64,000 bases of DNA from Halomonas sp. 54_146 (lineage in GTDB: Bacteria; Pseudomonadota; Gammaproteobacteria; Pseudomonadales; Halomonadaceae): the NCBI RefSeq assembly GCF_001507855.1, contig NZ_LGEN01000012.1, positions 1 through 64,000 of the forward strand. The letters run 5' to 3'. This document shows positions 29,827-39,672 of this stretch, piece after piece. The notes below the pieces were generated by a model. It had not been told where the DNA came from. It saw only the letters and a list, made by a program, of their open reading frames with translations, and did no database searches. Position numbers and translations under genes: made by a program. Positions within the stretch are counted from its first letter, which is position 1, and every line of letters starts with the position of its first letter.

Positions 29827-30570
29827 TCAGTTGCCGTAGAAATCCACACGCTGTGGCGTGTAGGGCGTGCCGTTGCCCAGGAAGCGGCGTGTCACCTCGC
29901 GACCACGCTCAGTCGCGGCGGCTTGGCGTGCCAGCTCCAGAGCTGCCGCCCTTTCCTGGGTAATTTGAAGTTGCTGGGCCTGAATCGACTGCTTGGCCTG
30001 CAAGGCTAGAAGCTGGTTCGTCGCCTGCGTGGCTTGCAAGGCGCCTTCTGCCGACTGGCTCTGACTCACCAGGTCGGCCAGTACGTGTTCGTCCTGTGTC
30101 AGGTTCTGCGATACTTGGGCTTGCATCCGCATAGCGGTGTGCAACCCGTCGAGTGTGTACTTCCAGCGTTCCTGCGCATCCTGGTACATCTGATCGCCGC
30201 TGACGGTGGCGGCGTACGCTTCCGGATACAGCCGTGCGAACTCGCGGTCGAGGTTATGCACGTCATAGGCCAGACCCTGCGCCTCAGCTATCAGGCGCTC
30301 GGTGGTGGCCAGCGTTGAGCGCAACCGATTGACTGTATTGAAATCCAGACCTGCAAGATTGCGTGCCTGGTTCCTCAGCATTTGCGCCTCGTTCTGAAGC
30401 TGGTTGATCTGGTTATTGATCTGCTCCAGTGTGCGGATCGCGGTCAGCGTGTTCTGCACGAAGTTAGAAGGGTCGAATACAGTGAATGCGGACGCGGACT
30501 GCACGGTCATCAGCGACACCGACAGAACGGCTGCCAGCGAGAAGGACAACAAGCGGGGTTTAGTCTTCAT
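29827..30570 (-). CDS. trbJ: Conjugal transfer protein TrbJ (VirB5-like)
   Basis: MKTKPRLLSFSLAAVLSVSLMTVQSASAFTVFDPSNFVQNTLTAIRTLEQINNQINQLQNE. Confidence 0.92.
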   Translation of the reverse strand: MKTKPRLLSFSLAAVLSVSLMTVQSASAFTVFDPSNFVQNTLTAIRTLEQINNQINQLQNEAQMLRNQARNLAGLDFNTVNRLRSTLATTERLIAEAQGLAYDVHNLDREFARLYPEAYAATVSGDQMYQDAQERWKYTLDGLHTAMRMQAQVSQNLTQDEHVLADLVSQSQSAEGALQATQATNQLLALQAKQSIQAQQLQITQERAAALELARQAAATERGREVTRRFLGNGTPYTPQRVDFYGN

Positions 30571-30581
30571 AAAGGAGTCTC

Positions 30582-33029
30582 CTACGGTTCGATATTGGGA
30601 TTGAAAGCGGTCGCTGACGGAAGGACAGTAAACGAAGGCAACAGGTCGGCGCCCCAATCAAGACCACGATGGCGCAGCCAAGCGGCGGCGAAACCTGGTG
30701 CACCTGCATCTCCCAGTACGCGGTCGATGTCACGCTGATCCTGCGGTGCAGAGGCGCCCGCAAATGCCAACGCAATTGGCCCCAAGTCGAGATCAAACAG
30801 ACGATTTCCCAAGCGCGACTGGTAGTAGTAGTCCCGTTTTGGTTCGGCGCTAGCAACGATCTCAATTTGCCGATTGTTAAGGCCAAAGCCCTCATAGATA
30901 GTGCGAATCTGCGGCTCGGTGGCCTGTGGGTTTGGCAGGAAAATGCGGCTGGCGCAGCTTTCAATGATGGCCGGGGCGATACTGGAGTCTTTGATATCGG
31001 CCAGTGACTGCGTGGCAAAGATGACGCTGACATTCTTCTTGCGCAGCGTCTTAAGCCATTGGCGGATACGCGCCGCGAACACTGGGTCATCGAGGAACAG
31101 CCAGGATTCATCGAGAATCAGCAGCGAAGGAGCGCCGTCAAAGCGTTCGTCAAAGCGCGCGAACAGATAGCCCAGCACGGCCAGTACCGCCGCCTTGCTG
31201 TGCATCAGCTCCTCCATCTCGAAGCCCTGCACGTCGGCGCTGCCGAGCCGGTCATGATCGGCATCGAGCAGCTTGCCGTGGGCGCCGCCCAGTACATAAG
31301 GCGCCAGCGCCTGGCGCAGCGCATTCGATTGCAGCAGCACGGAAAGCCCGGTCATCGTGCGCTGTTCGATCGGCGCACCGGCGAGACTGCCCAGCGCCGA
31401 CCAGAGCGTGGCCTTCTCGTCGGGGCCAACCGTCACGCCTTCGTGCAGTAGCCGACCTTCCACCCATTCCGCCGCCCAGGTGCGGTAGCCCTCGGTGTCG
31501 ATGCGGGCCAGCGGCTGGAAGGCGATCTCGCCATCGTTGCCCAGGTCGTAATGCTCGCCGCCCAGGCCGAGGATGGTGGCGCGCATGGAGCGGCCCATGT
31601 CGAAGGCGAAGATGCGCGAACCGGCGTAGCGGCGGAACTGCATCGCCAGCGTGGCCAGCAGCACGGACTTGCCCATGCCGGTCGGTCCCACGACCAGGGT
31701 GTGGCCCACGTCGCCGATGTGCGTCACCAGCCGGAACGGCGTCGCGCCATCGGTACGGGTGACGATCAGCGGCGGGCCATCGAGATGCGGGTTCTTCTCC
31801 GGCCCGGCCCACACCGCCGATACCGGCATCATGTGCGCCAGGTTCAGCGTCGAGACGATGGGCTGGCGCACGTTGGCGTAGGCGTTGCCGGGAACGGACG
31901 ACAGCCAAGCATCCACGGCGTTGAGCGTTTCGGGGATGGTGACGAAGCCCCGGCCCTGGATGACACGCTCCACCAAGCGCTGCTTCTCGTCGGCCAGGGC
32001 CGGGTCGGCATCGAGTACCGTCACCGTGGCGGTGAGGTAGCCGAACGCGACCTGATCGCTGCCCAGCTCCTGCAAAGCGGCATCGGCGTCCGCCGCCTTG
32101 TTGCTGGCATCGGTATCCACCAGCGGGCTTTCCTGCTGGAAAATGGTTTCGCGCAGCAGCGCCACCACGTTCTTGCGCTTGGCGAACCACTGGCGACGCA
32201 GGCGGCCCAGCTCCTTTTCCGCCTCGGCCTTGTCCATGCACAGAAAGCGCGTGCTCCAGCGATAGGCAAAACCCAGCCGGTTGAGGTCGTCCAGCAGACC
32301 GGGCCAGGTCGAGGTCGGAAAGCCCCGCACCGACACCACGCGCAGGTGTTGATCGTCCAGCACGGGCGCGAGGCCACCGATCAACGCGACATCGGCCAAC
32401 AGCGCATCCAGATAGAACGGCACGTCCGGCACGCCGATGCGGTACTGCCGCGTCGAGATGGTCGAGTGCAGGTAGGTCAGCGTCTGGCTGTCATCCAGCC
32501 AGGCGATCTCCGGCATCACGCCATCGAGCAGGTCGAACACGCGATCGGTTTCCGCCACAAAGGCATCCAGCCGACCCTGCCAATCCACTCCCTCGCCGGG
32601 CGCGTTCTCGTAGAGCACCTTGGCGGCGCGGGCGCGGGATTCCTCCGGCGGCAGGAAAACCAACGTCAGGTAGTAGCCACTCTCGAAGTGCTGGCTCGAT
32701 TCCTCGAACGCGGCGCGGCGTTCCTCATCCACCAGCCAGGACAGTGCCTCGGGAAAGTCGGCCTGCGGATAATCCGCCGCTGGCTGGCGTTGGGCCTCGA
32801 TGAACAGCGCCCAGCCCGAACCGAGCCGGCGCAGCGCGTTGTTGAGCCGCGCCGTGGTGGCGATCATTTCGCCCTGCGTGGCGCTGTCCAGGTCCGGCCC
32901 ACGAAAACGTGCCGTCCTCTGGAACGAACCATCCTTGTTGAGCACCACGCCCGGCGCGGCCAACCCGGCCCAGGGCAGCCAGTCGGCGAGCAAGGCCGGA
33001 CGCTGGCGGTATTCGGCAAGGTTCAGCAT
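30582..33029 (-). CDS. trbE: Conjugal transfer ATPase TrbE (VirB4-like)
   Basis: VGPTGMGKSVLLATLAMQFRRY Walker A, LLILDESWLFLDD Walker B. Confidence 0.95.
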   Translation of the reverse strand: MLNLAEYRQRPALLADWLPWAGLAAPGVVLNKDGSFQRTARFRGPDLDSATQGEMIATTARLNNALRRLGSGWALFIEAQRQPAADYPQADFPEALSWLVDEERRAAFEESSQHFESGYYLTLVFLPPEESRARAAKVLYENAPGEGVDWQGRLDAFVAETDRVFDLLDGVMPEIAWLDDSQTLTYLHSTISTRQYRIGVPDVPFYLDALLADVALIGGLAPVLDDQHLRVVSVRGFPTSTWPGLLDDLNRLGFAYRWSTRFLCMDKAEAEKELGRLRRQWFAKRKNVVALLRETIFQQESPLVDTDASNKAADADAALQELGSDQVAFGYLTATVTVLDADPALADEKQRLVERVIQGRGFVTIPETLNAVDAWLSSVPGNAYANVRQPIVSTLNLAHMMPVSAVWAGPEKNPHLDGPPLIVTRTDGATPFRLVTHIGDVGHTLVVGPTGMGKSVLLATLAMQFRRYAGSRIFAFDMGRSMRATILGLGGEHYDLGNDGEIAFQPLARIDTEGYRTWAAEWVEGRLLHEGVTVGPDEKATLWSALGSLAGAPIEQRTMTGLSVLLQSNALRQALAPYVLGGAHGKLLDADHDRLGSADVQGFEMEELMHSKAAVLAVLGYLFARFDERFDGAPSLLILDESWLFLDDPVFAARIRQWLKTLRKKNVSVIFATQSLADIKDSSIAPAIIESCASRIFLPNPQATEPQIRTIYEGFGLNNRQIEIVASAEPKRDYYYQSRLGNRLFDLDLGPIALAFAGASAPQDQRDIDRVLGDAGAPGFAAAWLRHRGLDWGADLLPSFTVLPSATAFNPNIEP

Positions 33030-33041
33030 CGCGGCATCCCC

Positions 33042-33326
33042 CTACACGTCCAGCAGCGGCTTGTGCTTGATGTGCCGGGCGAAGACCTGCATGAACTGCG
33101 GGTCGAGGCGCGCACCCCAGACCGCCAGCGAATGGCCGACGATCCACAACACTAGGCCCGGAATCCACAGTTGCAGGCCCAGCCCGACGGCGGCGGCCAG
33201 GGTGCCGTTGGCGATGGCGACCGTGCGCGGCGCGCCGCCCAGCAGGATCGGTTCGGTCAGCGAGCGATGCAGTGGAATCTCGAAGCCGGGTGCAAAGCCC
33301 GGCGTTGCTTCGTTGGCGGCGTTCAT
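33042..33326 (-). CDS. trbD: Conjugal transfer protein TrbD (VirB3-like)
   Basis: IPLHRSLTEPILLGGAPRTVAIANGTLAAAVGLGL; 4-nt overlap with trbC. Confidence 0.92.
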   Translation of the reverse strand: MNAANEATPGFAPGFEIPLHRSLTEPILLGGAPRTVAIANGTLAAAVGLGLQLWIPGLVLWIVGHSLAVWGARLDPQFMQVFARHIKHKPLLDV

Positions 33327-33700
33327 ACGACGGCCCCGCCGGAGAAGCTGAAGAACGACAGGAAGAACGAGGACGCGGCGAAGGCGATGCTCAGCCCGAA
33401 CACGATCTGGATCAGCTTGCGGAAGCCTCCGGACGTGTCGCCAAAGGCCAGCGCCAGGCCCGTGGCGATGATGATGATCACCGCCACGATGCGCGCCACC
33501 GGCCCCTGGATGGATTCGAGGATGGCTTGCAGCGGCCCTTCCCAGGGCATCGAGGAACCGGCCGCGTGCGCCGTGCCGGCCATCAGCAGGAACACGAGCG
33601 CCAGCAGCAGCCCCTGTTGCGCCGGCTCGGCCAGGCGGCGCAGGCGGGCAAGACGGAAAGGCGGATTGTCAGAAACGCGCAAAGCATGAGAAGGCGTCAT
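33323..33700 (-). CDS. trbC: Conjugal transfer prepilin TrbC (VirB2-like)
   Basis: Signal plus two hydrophobic segments; gene order. Confidence 0.9.
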   Translation of the reverse strand: MTPSHALRVSDNPPFRLARLRRLAEPAQQGLLLALVFLLMAGTAHAAGSSMPWEGPLQAILESIQGPVARIVAVIIIIATGLALAFGDTSGGFRKLIQIVFGLSIAFAASSFFLSFFSFSGGAVV

Positions 33701-34743
33701 GTCAGTTCTCCAGTGGGGTCAGGGGACGGGGAGGCAGTCGGCGACAGCTCGGGAAACGGCGTTTCCAGCGCGTCCGCCAGTTGGTAGCCCGTGGCGTCGA
33801 AGCCGACGACACGGGTGATGCTTTCGACGTGGCGATTGCGGCCACGCCCGGCGATGCGCACCACGACGTTGATGGCGTCGGCGATCAACGCACGCGGCGC
33901 GTTCGCGGCGACTTCGAGAATCAGTTGCTCCAGGCGCAGCAGCGCGCCTTGCGCGGAACCGGCGTGGATGGTGGCGATGCCGCCCGGATGGTCGGTGCCC
34001 CACAGCTTGACGAGATCCAGTGCCTCGCCGCCGCGCACCTCGCCGACCACCACGCGGTCGGGGCGCAGCCGCATCGTGGCCCGCGCCAAATCCCGCATGG
34101 AGGCCACGTTGCTGTGCGTGCGCAGCGGCACATGGTCGCGGGCCACGCATTGCAGCTCCACCGTGTCTTCGAGCACCAGAATGCGGTCGCCCGTGGTGGC
34201 GATTTCGGCCAGCAGCGCATTGGCCAGCGTCGTCTTGCCGGTGCTGGTGCCGCCCGCGATCAGGATGTTCTGGCGCTCGCGCGTGGCGCGGCGCAGGAAC
34301 TCGGCCTGCGCCGTGGTCAGGATGCCGTCGGCCACATAGCGATCCAGGCTGATGACGTTGATGGCGCGCTTGCGCAGCGCGAAGGCCGGCCCCGGCGCCA
34401 CCGGCGGCAGGACGCCCTCGAACCGCTCGCCCGTCTCGGGCAGTTCGGCGGACAGCAGCGGCTGGCCGCGATGCACTTCCGCCCCGACATGGGCGGCCAC
34501 CAGCCGGATGATGCGTTCGCCATCGGCCTCGGACAGTTCCACGCCCAGGGGCGCGCGGCCGGACGACAGGCGATCCACCCATAGGGTGCGGTCGGGGTTG
34601 AGCATGATCTCCACCACGTCCGGGTCTTCGAGCGCGGCGGCGATCACCGGCCCCATCGCCGTGCGCAGCATCTGGATGCGGCGATCCAGCGAGGTCGCGG
34701 CCGATGAACGGGGTTCGGGCGGGATCTGCGGGACGGCGCTCAT
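33697..34743 (-). CDS. trbB: Conjugal transfer ATPase TrbB (VirB11-like)
   Basis: IAGGTSTGKTTLANALLAEIA, LVLEDTVELQC, GEVRGGEALDLVKLWGTDHPGGIATIHA. Confidence 0.95.
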   Translation of the reverse strand: MSAVPQIPPEPRSSAATSLDRRIQMLRTAMGPVIAAALEDPDVVEIMLNPDRTLWVDRLSSGRAPLGVELSEADGERIIRLVAAHVGAEVHRGQPLLSAELPETGERFEGVLPPVAPGPAFALRKRAINVISLDRYVADGILTTAQAEFLRRATRERQNILIAGGTSTGKTTLANALLAEIATTGDRILVLEDTVELQCVARDHVPLRTHSNVASMRDLARATMRLRPDRVVVGEVRGGEALDLVKLWGTDHPGGIATIHAGSAQGALLRLEQLILEVAANAPRALIADAINVVVRIAGRGRNRHVESITRVVGFDATGYQLADALETPFPELSPTASPSPDPTGELT

Positions 34744-35216
34744 GAGGCACGCTCCGCAGCACGTTCATGGGCTTCGGCCTGCGCCGCCGCGTCATCCATC
34801 CGCATTGGGTCGGGGTGCAGTTCCTCCACCACATCGCGCACCAGGCTGCGCCCGCGCAGCAGGTGGCGGCCCAACTGTTCAACGAACTGCTCGAAACGGG
34901 CCTTGCCCTGCGCGCGGGCCGCGTCCTGATGCGCTTCGGGCACCGGCGTGCTGACCGTCAGGAAGTAGCGCACGAACAGCGCCAGCGTTTCGATCTGGAT
35001 GTTCTGGTCGCGCTCCAGTCGATCGGCCTGCCGCGACAGGCGATCCAGCCGCTTGGCGATGGCCGCCTCGCGCTGGTCGCCCGCGTCCGGCGACAGCCAG
35101 GACGCCAGCGCCGCCGCGACGATGGACGACTTGGACACGCCTTTCTTGGCGGCCAGTTCTTCCAGCCGCTTGGCGTGCTCGTGCTGGATGAACAGATTGA
35201 GGCGGTATTGGCTCAT
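34740..35216 (-). CDS. CopG-family regulator of the tra/trb operon
   Basis: MSQYRLNLFIQHEHAKRLEELAAKKGVSKSSIVAAALASWL; overlaps trbB and traG. Confidence 0.85.
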   Translation of the reverse strand: MSQYRLNLFIQHEHAKRLEELAAKKGVSKSSIVAAALASWLSPDAGDQREAAIAKRLDRLSRQADRLERDQNIQIETLALFVRYFLTVSTPVPEAHQDAARAQGKARFEQFVEQLGRHLLRGRSLVRDVVEELHPDPMRMDDAAAQAEAHERAAERAS

Positions 35217-37213
35217 AGGTCGATTCCGTCGTTGGGGTCGAGGGAAGCCAGCCGGGCCGTGCGCTGCATGGCCGGGTCGAGCTGGCCGGGAAGCGGTAGC
35301 GGCAGGTCGTCGTCGTCATCGAGCAGCCCCAGGTCATTGCCTGCGGACAGCGGTTCGGGGCTGTATTCGGTAACTTCGGATAGCTCCGGCTGGCGGCGCG
35401 GGCCGCCGTCATCGGTGCCGCCCAGGTCGTCGGCGGATGCTGTGGCCGGCGCGGCGGGTACGGCCGGGATCGCCAGCCCGCTCCAGTCGTCGGGCCGCGA
35501 TGGCGGCACGTCGGCGTACTGCCCGGTCGCCAGCGCGGGCGGCGGCAGCACACGGCGCTTGAAATTGGCGTCGGTGTAGTAGCGCAGCTTCTTCGCCTTG
35601 ATCGGCGCGACGCTGGACACCATCACCACGGACTCATCCGGCGGAAGCTGCATCACTTCGCCGGGCGTCAGCAGTGGCCGCGCCGTTTCCTGGCGCGACA
35701 CCATCAGGTGCCCGAGCCAGGGCGCGAGCCGATGGCCGGCGTAGTTGCGCTGCGCGCGAAGTTCGGTGGCCGTGCCCAGCGTCTCGGAGATGCGCTTGGC
35801 GGTGCGTTCGTCGTTGGTGGCGAACGTCACCCGCACATGGCAGTTGTCCAGAATCGAATGGTTCTGGCCGTAGGCTTTGTCGATCTGATTGAGGGACTGC
35901 GCGATCAGGAAGCTGCGGATGCCGTAGCCCGCCATGAAGGCCAACGCCGTCTCGAAGAAATCCAGGCGCCCCAGCGCCGGGAACTCGTCGAGCATCAGCA
36001 GCAGCTTGTGGCGACGCTCGATGCCGTCGGAGCCATCGAGCGATTCCGTGAGCCGTCGTCCGATCTGGTTGAGGATCAGCCGGATCAGCGGCTTGGTGCG
36101 GCTGATGTCCGAAGGCGGCACCACCAGATACAGCGAGACTGGATGTTCTGCGGCGATCAGATCAGCGATGCGCCAGTCGCAGCGTGACGTGACTTCCGCC
36201 ACCGTGGGGTCGCGGTACAGGCCCAGGAACGACATGGCGGTGGAGAGCACACCCGAGCGCTCGTTGTCTGCCTTGTTGAGCACTTCACGCGCGGCGGATG
36301 CCACCACCGGATGCGGCGCATTGCCTAGGTGCCGCGTCGTCATCATCCGATGCAGGGTCAGCTCGAACGGGCACGCCGGGTCGGACAGGAAATTGGCGAC
36401 GCCGCGCAGCGTCTTGTCCTCGCCGGCGTAGAGCACATGCAGGATGGCGCCGACCAGCAGCGCATGGCTGGTCTTCTCCCAGTGATTGCGACGTTCCAGC
36501 GCGCCTTCGGGATCGACCAGAATGTCCGCGATGTTCTGCACGTCGCGCACTTCATGCGCGCCGCGCCGCACTTCCAGAAGCGGGTTGTAGCCAGCCGACT
36601 GCGCGTCGGTCGGGTTGAACAGCAGGCAGTGGCTGAACCGTGAGCGCCAGCCGGCGGTGATCTGCCAGTTTTCGCCCTTGATGTCGTGGATGACAGCCGA
36701 TGCGGGCCAGCTCAACAAGGTGGGCACCACCAGGCCGACACCCTTGCCCGAGCGCGTGGGCGCGAAGGCCAGGACGTGCTCCGGGCCTTCGTGGCGCAGG
36801 TACTGCCGCTCATGCTGGCCGAGAAAGACACCGACGGGCTGGGTCAGTCCGGCCTTGTGGATGTCACTGGCATCGGCCCAGCGGGCCGAACCGTAAGTCG
36901 TGACCCTGCGCGCCTGGCGTGAGCGCCAGATGGACATGCCGATGGCGACCACCACGGCGATGAGTCCGCTGCCGCCCGCGATGGCGCCGCCGATGTCGAA
37001 GACCTCCGGCGCATAGGCGCCGAAGAAGAACCACCACTCGAACAGTTTCCAGGGGTGATAGACCGGCGTGCCAAAGAAGTCGAACCAGGGCGAGCCAAGG
37101 CGTAGCTGATAGCCCAGGGCGGCGGCTGTCCATTGTGTGGCGCTCCACACACCGGCGATCACGATGCCGAATACGACGGCGATCTGCCCGAACAGCACGT
37201 TCGTCCCTTGCAT
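35213..37213 (-). CDS. traG: Type IV coupling protein TraG (VirD4-like)
   Basis: LAFAPTRSGKGVGLVVPTLLSW Walker A; LLLMLDEFPALGRLDFFE. Confidence 0.95.
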   Translation of the reverse strand: MQGTNVLFGQIAVVFGIVIAGVWSATQWTAAALGYQLRLGSPWFDFFGTPVYHPWKLFEWWFFFGAYAPEVFDIGGAIAGGSGLIAVVVAIGMSIWRSRQARRVTTYGSARWADASDIHKAGLTQPVGVFLGQHERQYLRHEGPEHVLAFAPTRSGKGVGLVVPTLLSWPASAVIHDIKGENWQITAGWRSRFSHCLLFNPTDAQSAGYNPLLEVRRGAHEVRDVQNIADILVDPEGALERRNHWEKTSHALLVGAILHVLYAGEDKTLRGVANFLSDPACPFELTLHRMMTTRHLGNAPHPVVASAAREVLNKADNERSGVLSTAMSFLGLYRDPTVAEVTSRCDWRIADLIAAEHPVSLYLVVPPSDISRTKPLIRLILNQIGRRLTESLDGSDGIERRHKLLLMLDEFPALGRLDFFETALAFMAGYGIRSFLIAQSLNQIDKAYGQNHSILDNCHVRVTFATNDERTAKRISETLGTATELRAQRNYAGHRLAPWLGHLMVSRQETARPLLTPGEVMQLPPDESVVMVSSVAPIKAKKLRYYTDANFKRRVLPPPALATGQYADVPPSRPDDWSGLAIPAVPAAPATASADDLGGTDDGGPRRQPELSEVTEYSPEPLSAGNDLGLLDDDDDLPLPLPGQLDPAMQRTARLASLDPNDGIDL

Positions 37214-37448
37214 GACTTGGCCTCCGACTTTTCCTGCGCTGATTCCCCATGAAAAAGCGGCACTTGGATGTGCCTGTCATGGGAGGATCGGTGCCGGGCC
37301 AGTGCCGGTCAAAGACCGTTATCAGAACCTAGGTGATGCAAAAAACATCGTTTCAGGCGGGGGCGAACACGACAAAAACGCCGCCAGCGCGGGCGCGCTG
37401 CGGCGTGTCGGCAAAGAAAAGCGGAATTTGTTGCGAGTGGCCGACGAA

Positions 37449-37727
37449 TCAGAACGTCGGTGGCGTTTCCGGCGGTGTATAGGGCACGTTGCCGTCACCG
37501 AAGAAGCGCCGGTTCGTCGCCTCGGCCACGCGGTTGCACAGCACGTCGCCCAGCCGTGGCCGGTCGGTCTTGCACTGCTCGCGCAGCTCCCTCAATCGCT
37601 CGGGATCGGCGACCAGTTCCTCCACGGTCGGCACGTCAGCCTGGCTGGATGCCTCCTGCCTAGGTGCTTCCGATTGGCCGCAGGCGGCCAGCGCTGCGAC
37701 CAGCAGTAACGGGATGAGTTGTTTCAT
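37449..37727 (-). CDS. EexN-type entry-exclusion lipoprotein
   Basis: MKQLIPLLLVAALAACGQSE lipobox; C-terminus NRRFFGDGNVPYTPPETPPTF; next to traG. Confidence 0.8.
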   Translation of the reverse strand: MKQLIPLLLVAALAACGQSEAPRQEASSQADVPTVEELVADPERLRELREQCKTDRPRLGDVLCNRVAEATNRRFFGDGNVPYTPPETPPTF

Positions 37728-37750
37728 GGCTCGATTTCCTCCTGGTCAGA

Positions 37751-38665
37751 TTAGGACGGCGGCACGGACCTGACGCCTTCGGGGGATTCGATGGCCTGCA
37801 CCCGCTCGATGAAACGAACCAGCTCTTCCGAAATCTCGCCTTCGCGCCGCAGCAGGTAGGTCAGCAGCATGGGCGAACGTCCCGCCAAGGGTCGAGCTAC
37901 TACGCCGGGCTCCCGGCTTGCCGCGATGTGCGGGCCGCCTGCCAGTCCCAAGGCGAAGCCGGCTGAAACCACCACCATCATCAGCTCGAACGAGGCGACG
38001 CGCTCGACGATCAGCGGTTCCCGGTCAGAGCGGCGCAGAACACGCTCGACTTGTCGCGCGAGGCCCTCGCACGCCTGCGGGTCGCATAGCACCAGTGGAT
38101 AGCGCAGCACTTCGTCCAGCGGGATACGTTTGTGCTTGAGCAGCGGATGCCGCGCTGGAACAGCGACCATTAGCGGGTCGCTCCAGATCGGCTCGGCCAC
38201 GATACCATCTCCCACCTCGTCCGACTGTGCGAAACCCACGTCGTACAGGTCGTCATGCAATCCCTTGAGTTGCTGCGAGAGAGGCACCTCAAACAATCGG
38301 ATTTCGACCTCGGGTTCCTCCTGCCGGCAAAGCGCCAGCAAGGACGGCAGGCGTGAGGGTGTGATGCCATCGGACAGCGCGATGCGCAACTGGCCGTGGA
38401 AGCCACTGGCTGCCGCCTTCACGCTGTCGCGGGCCTGCTGCAAGGCGGAGAACACACGCGGCACGTGCTCCAGAAACAGTCTGCCGGCCCGCGTCAGACG
38501 TGTGCTGCGGCTAGTACGGACGAACAACTGCTCGCCCAGGTCTTCTTCCAGTTCCTTGATGGTGCGCGATAGCGGCGACTGCTCGATGTGCAGCCGCTCG
38601 GCCGCACGGGCGAAGTGGAGTTCTTCGGCCACGGCCAGAAAGCAGCGCAAGTGACGAAGTTCCAT
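37751..38665 (-). CDS. LysR-family regulator
   Basis: MELRHLRCFLAVAEELHFARAAERLHIEQSPLSRTIKELEEDLG. Confidence 0.93.
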   Translation of the reverse strand: MELRHLRCFLAVAEELHFARAAERLHIEQSPLSRTIKELEEDLGEQLFVRTSRSTRLTRAGRLFLEHVPRVFSALQQARDSVKAAASGFHGQLRIALSDGITPSRLPSLLALCRQEEPEVEIRLFEVPLSQQLKGLHDDLYDVGFAQSDEVGDGIVAEPIWSDPLMVAVPARHPLLKHKRIPLDEVLRYPLVLCDPQACEGLARQVERVLRRSDREPLIVERVASFELMMVVVSAGFALGLAGGPHIAASREPGVVARPLAGRSPMLLTYLLRREGEISEELVRFIERVQAIESPEGVRSVPPS

Positions 38666-38801
38666 GTGTCCCCTTCCTCACTGGGTGGCTGGCAAATCCT
38701 TGCCGTGATAACTGAGTTCCGCGTTGGCACAGATCTACGTCTCGCGGTGCGTTCTTCTTGTGAGTACTCACCGGCACAGCCGGTCGGTTGCGCCCCGTTC
38801 T

Positions 38802-39251
38802 TTAAGGCTTTCGAGAAGCCAGGAGCTTGCGAAGCGCGCCCAGCATGCCAACGCCAAGAGTCAAGCTGCTGCCAAGATTCTCGATGCGGTGGCCGGCTGC
38901 GGTGGCCAGTTGCACGATGCCTTGCGTATCGGCCGTGACTGTTTCAAGCGCGGCGGCCTCCATTTCGGCAAGTGCCTCCAGTTCAGGGGAATGTGGCTCA
39001 TGCAAGGTGTAACCCAGCAAAATGAGCGCCGCCACCAAGTAAAGGGTAGCGATTGCCAGTGTTGCCCCGAGATCACCGAGAGGAGCTTTGATGGCCAGGA
39101 ACAGCGCATAAGTCGCCAGCCCGGAGGTGGCGATGAACGCCGCGATAGCCAGTGCGGCGGTGATACTGCGCCGAATGAGCTGTCGAAGCAGGACTTGGCG
39201 GCGCAGCAATGCTATGCGGCCGTAGAGTTTTGCAGAGTTGAGAGTCGACAT
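38802..39251 (-). CDS. Small membrane protein, phage holin superfamily III / YqjE-like
   Basis: Two TM segments in a 149-aa protein with flanking amphipathic helices. Confidence 0.6.
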   Translation of the reverse strand: MSTLNSAKLYGRIALLRRQVLLRQLIRRSITAALAIAAFIATSGLATYALFLAIKAPLGDLGATLAIATLYLVAALILLGYTLHEPHSPELEALAEMEAAALETVTADTQGIVQLATAAGHRIENLGSSLTLGVGMLGALRKLLASRKP

Positions 39252-39281
39252 AGGAGACCTTTCAAGGAAAGCACAAATCGG

Positions 39282-39563
39282 TTATCGAGCCTGGTAACCG
39301 ATGACGACGCCCGCAGCCAGGCCGATGCCAAGCGCGGCCAGCGCCGTCAAGCGCGGGTGCCTATTCAGATCGTCCGCAAACTCGTCAAGGGTTTCGTTTA
39401 CAGCTTTCAAGAAAGCGTCGGCATCGTGTAATTGAGAACGTGCTTCGCTGACGCAGCTCACTTCTTCGGTGGGGGGCGGGGCTTCATCTTGCGGCTTCGT
39501 CCGTTGGCGAGCTTGCTCGGCGATCTCTACGCCAAGGGCTTTGATTTCACTTGTCAGATTCAT
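39282..39563 (-). CDS. DUF883/ElaB-YqjD-like membrane-anchored protein
   Basis: Helical N-terminus and C-terminal LTALAALGIGLAAGVVIGYQAR anchor. Confidence 0.7.
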   Translation of the reverse strand: MNLTSEIKALGVEIAEQARQRTKPQDEAPPPTEEVSCVSEARSQLHDADAFLKAVNETLDEFADDLNRHPRLTALAALGIGLAAGVVIGYQAR

Positions 39564-39672
39564 CGCCTTTCCCCTTCAATAGAATTTTCCGGCTGTCACC
39601 TTCCCATGCATCTGCACATGCGCCAGAGACGAGAATGCGCAGGACATGCCTGCGTCTCCGGCATTAGGGAAA

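Noticed and set aside
31551-33155. 534-aa plus-strand ORF opposite trbE
   Set aside because: Antisense shadow of trbE, which has Walker A/B motifs and correct gene order.
38760-38771. GTGAGTACTCAC palindrome upstream of LysR
   Set aside because: Only 12 bp and lacking a clear LysR T-N11-A context; too weak to call an operator.
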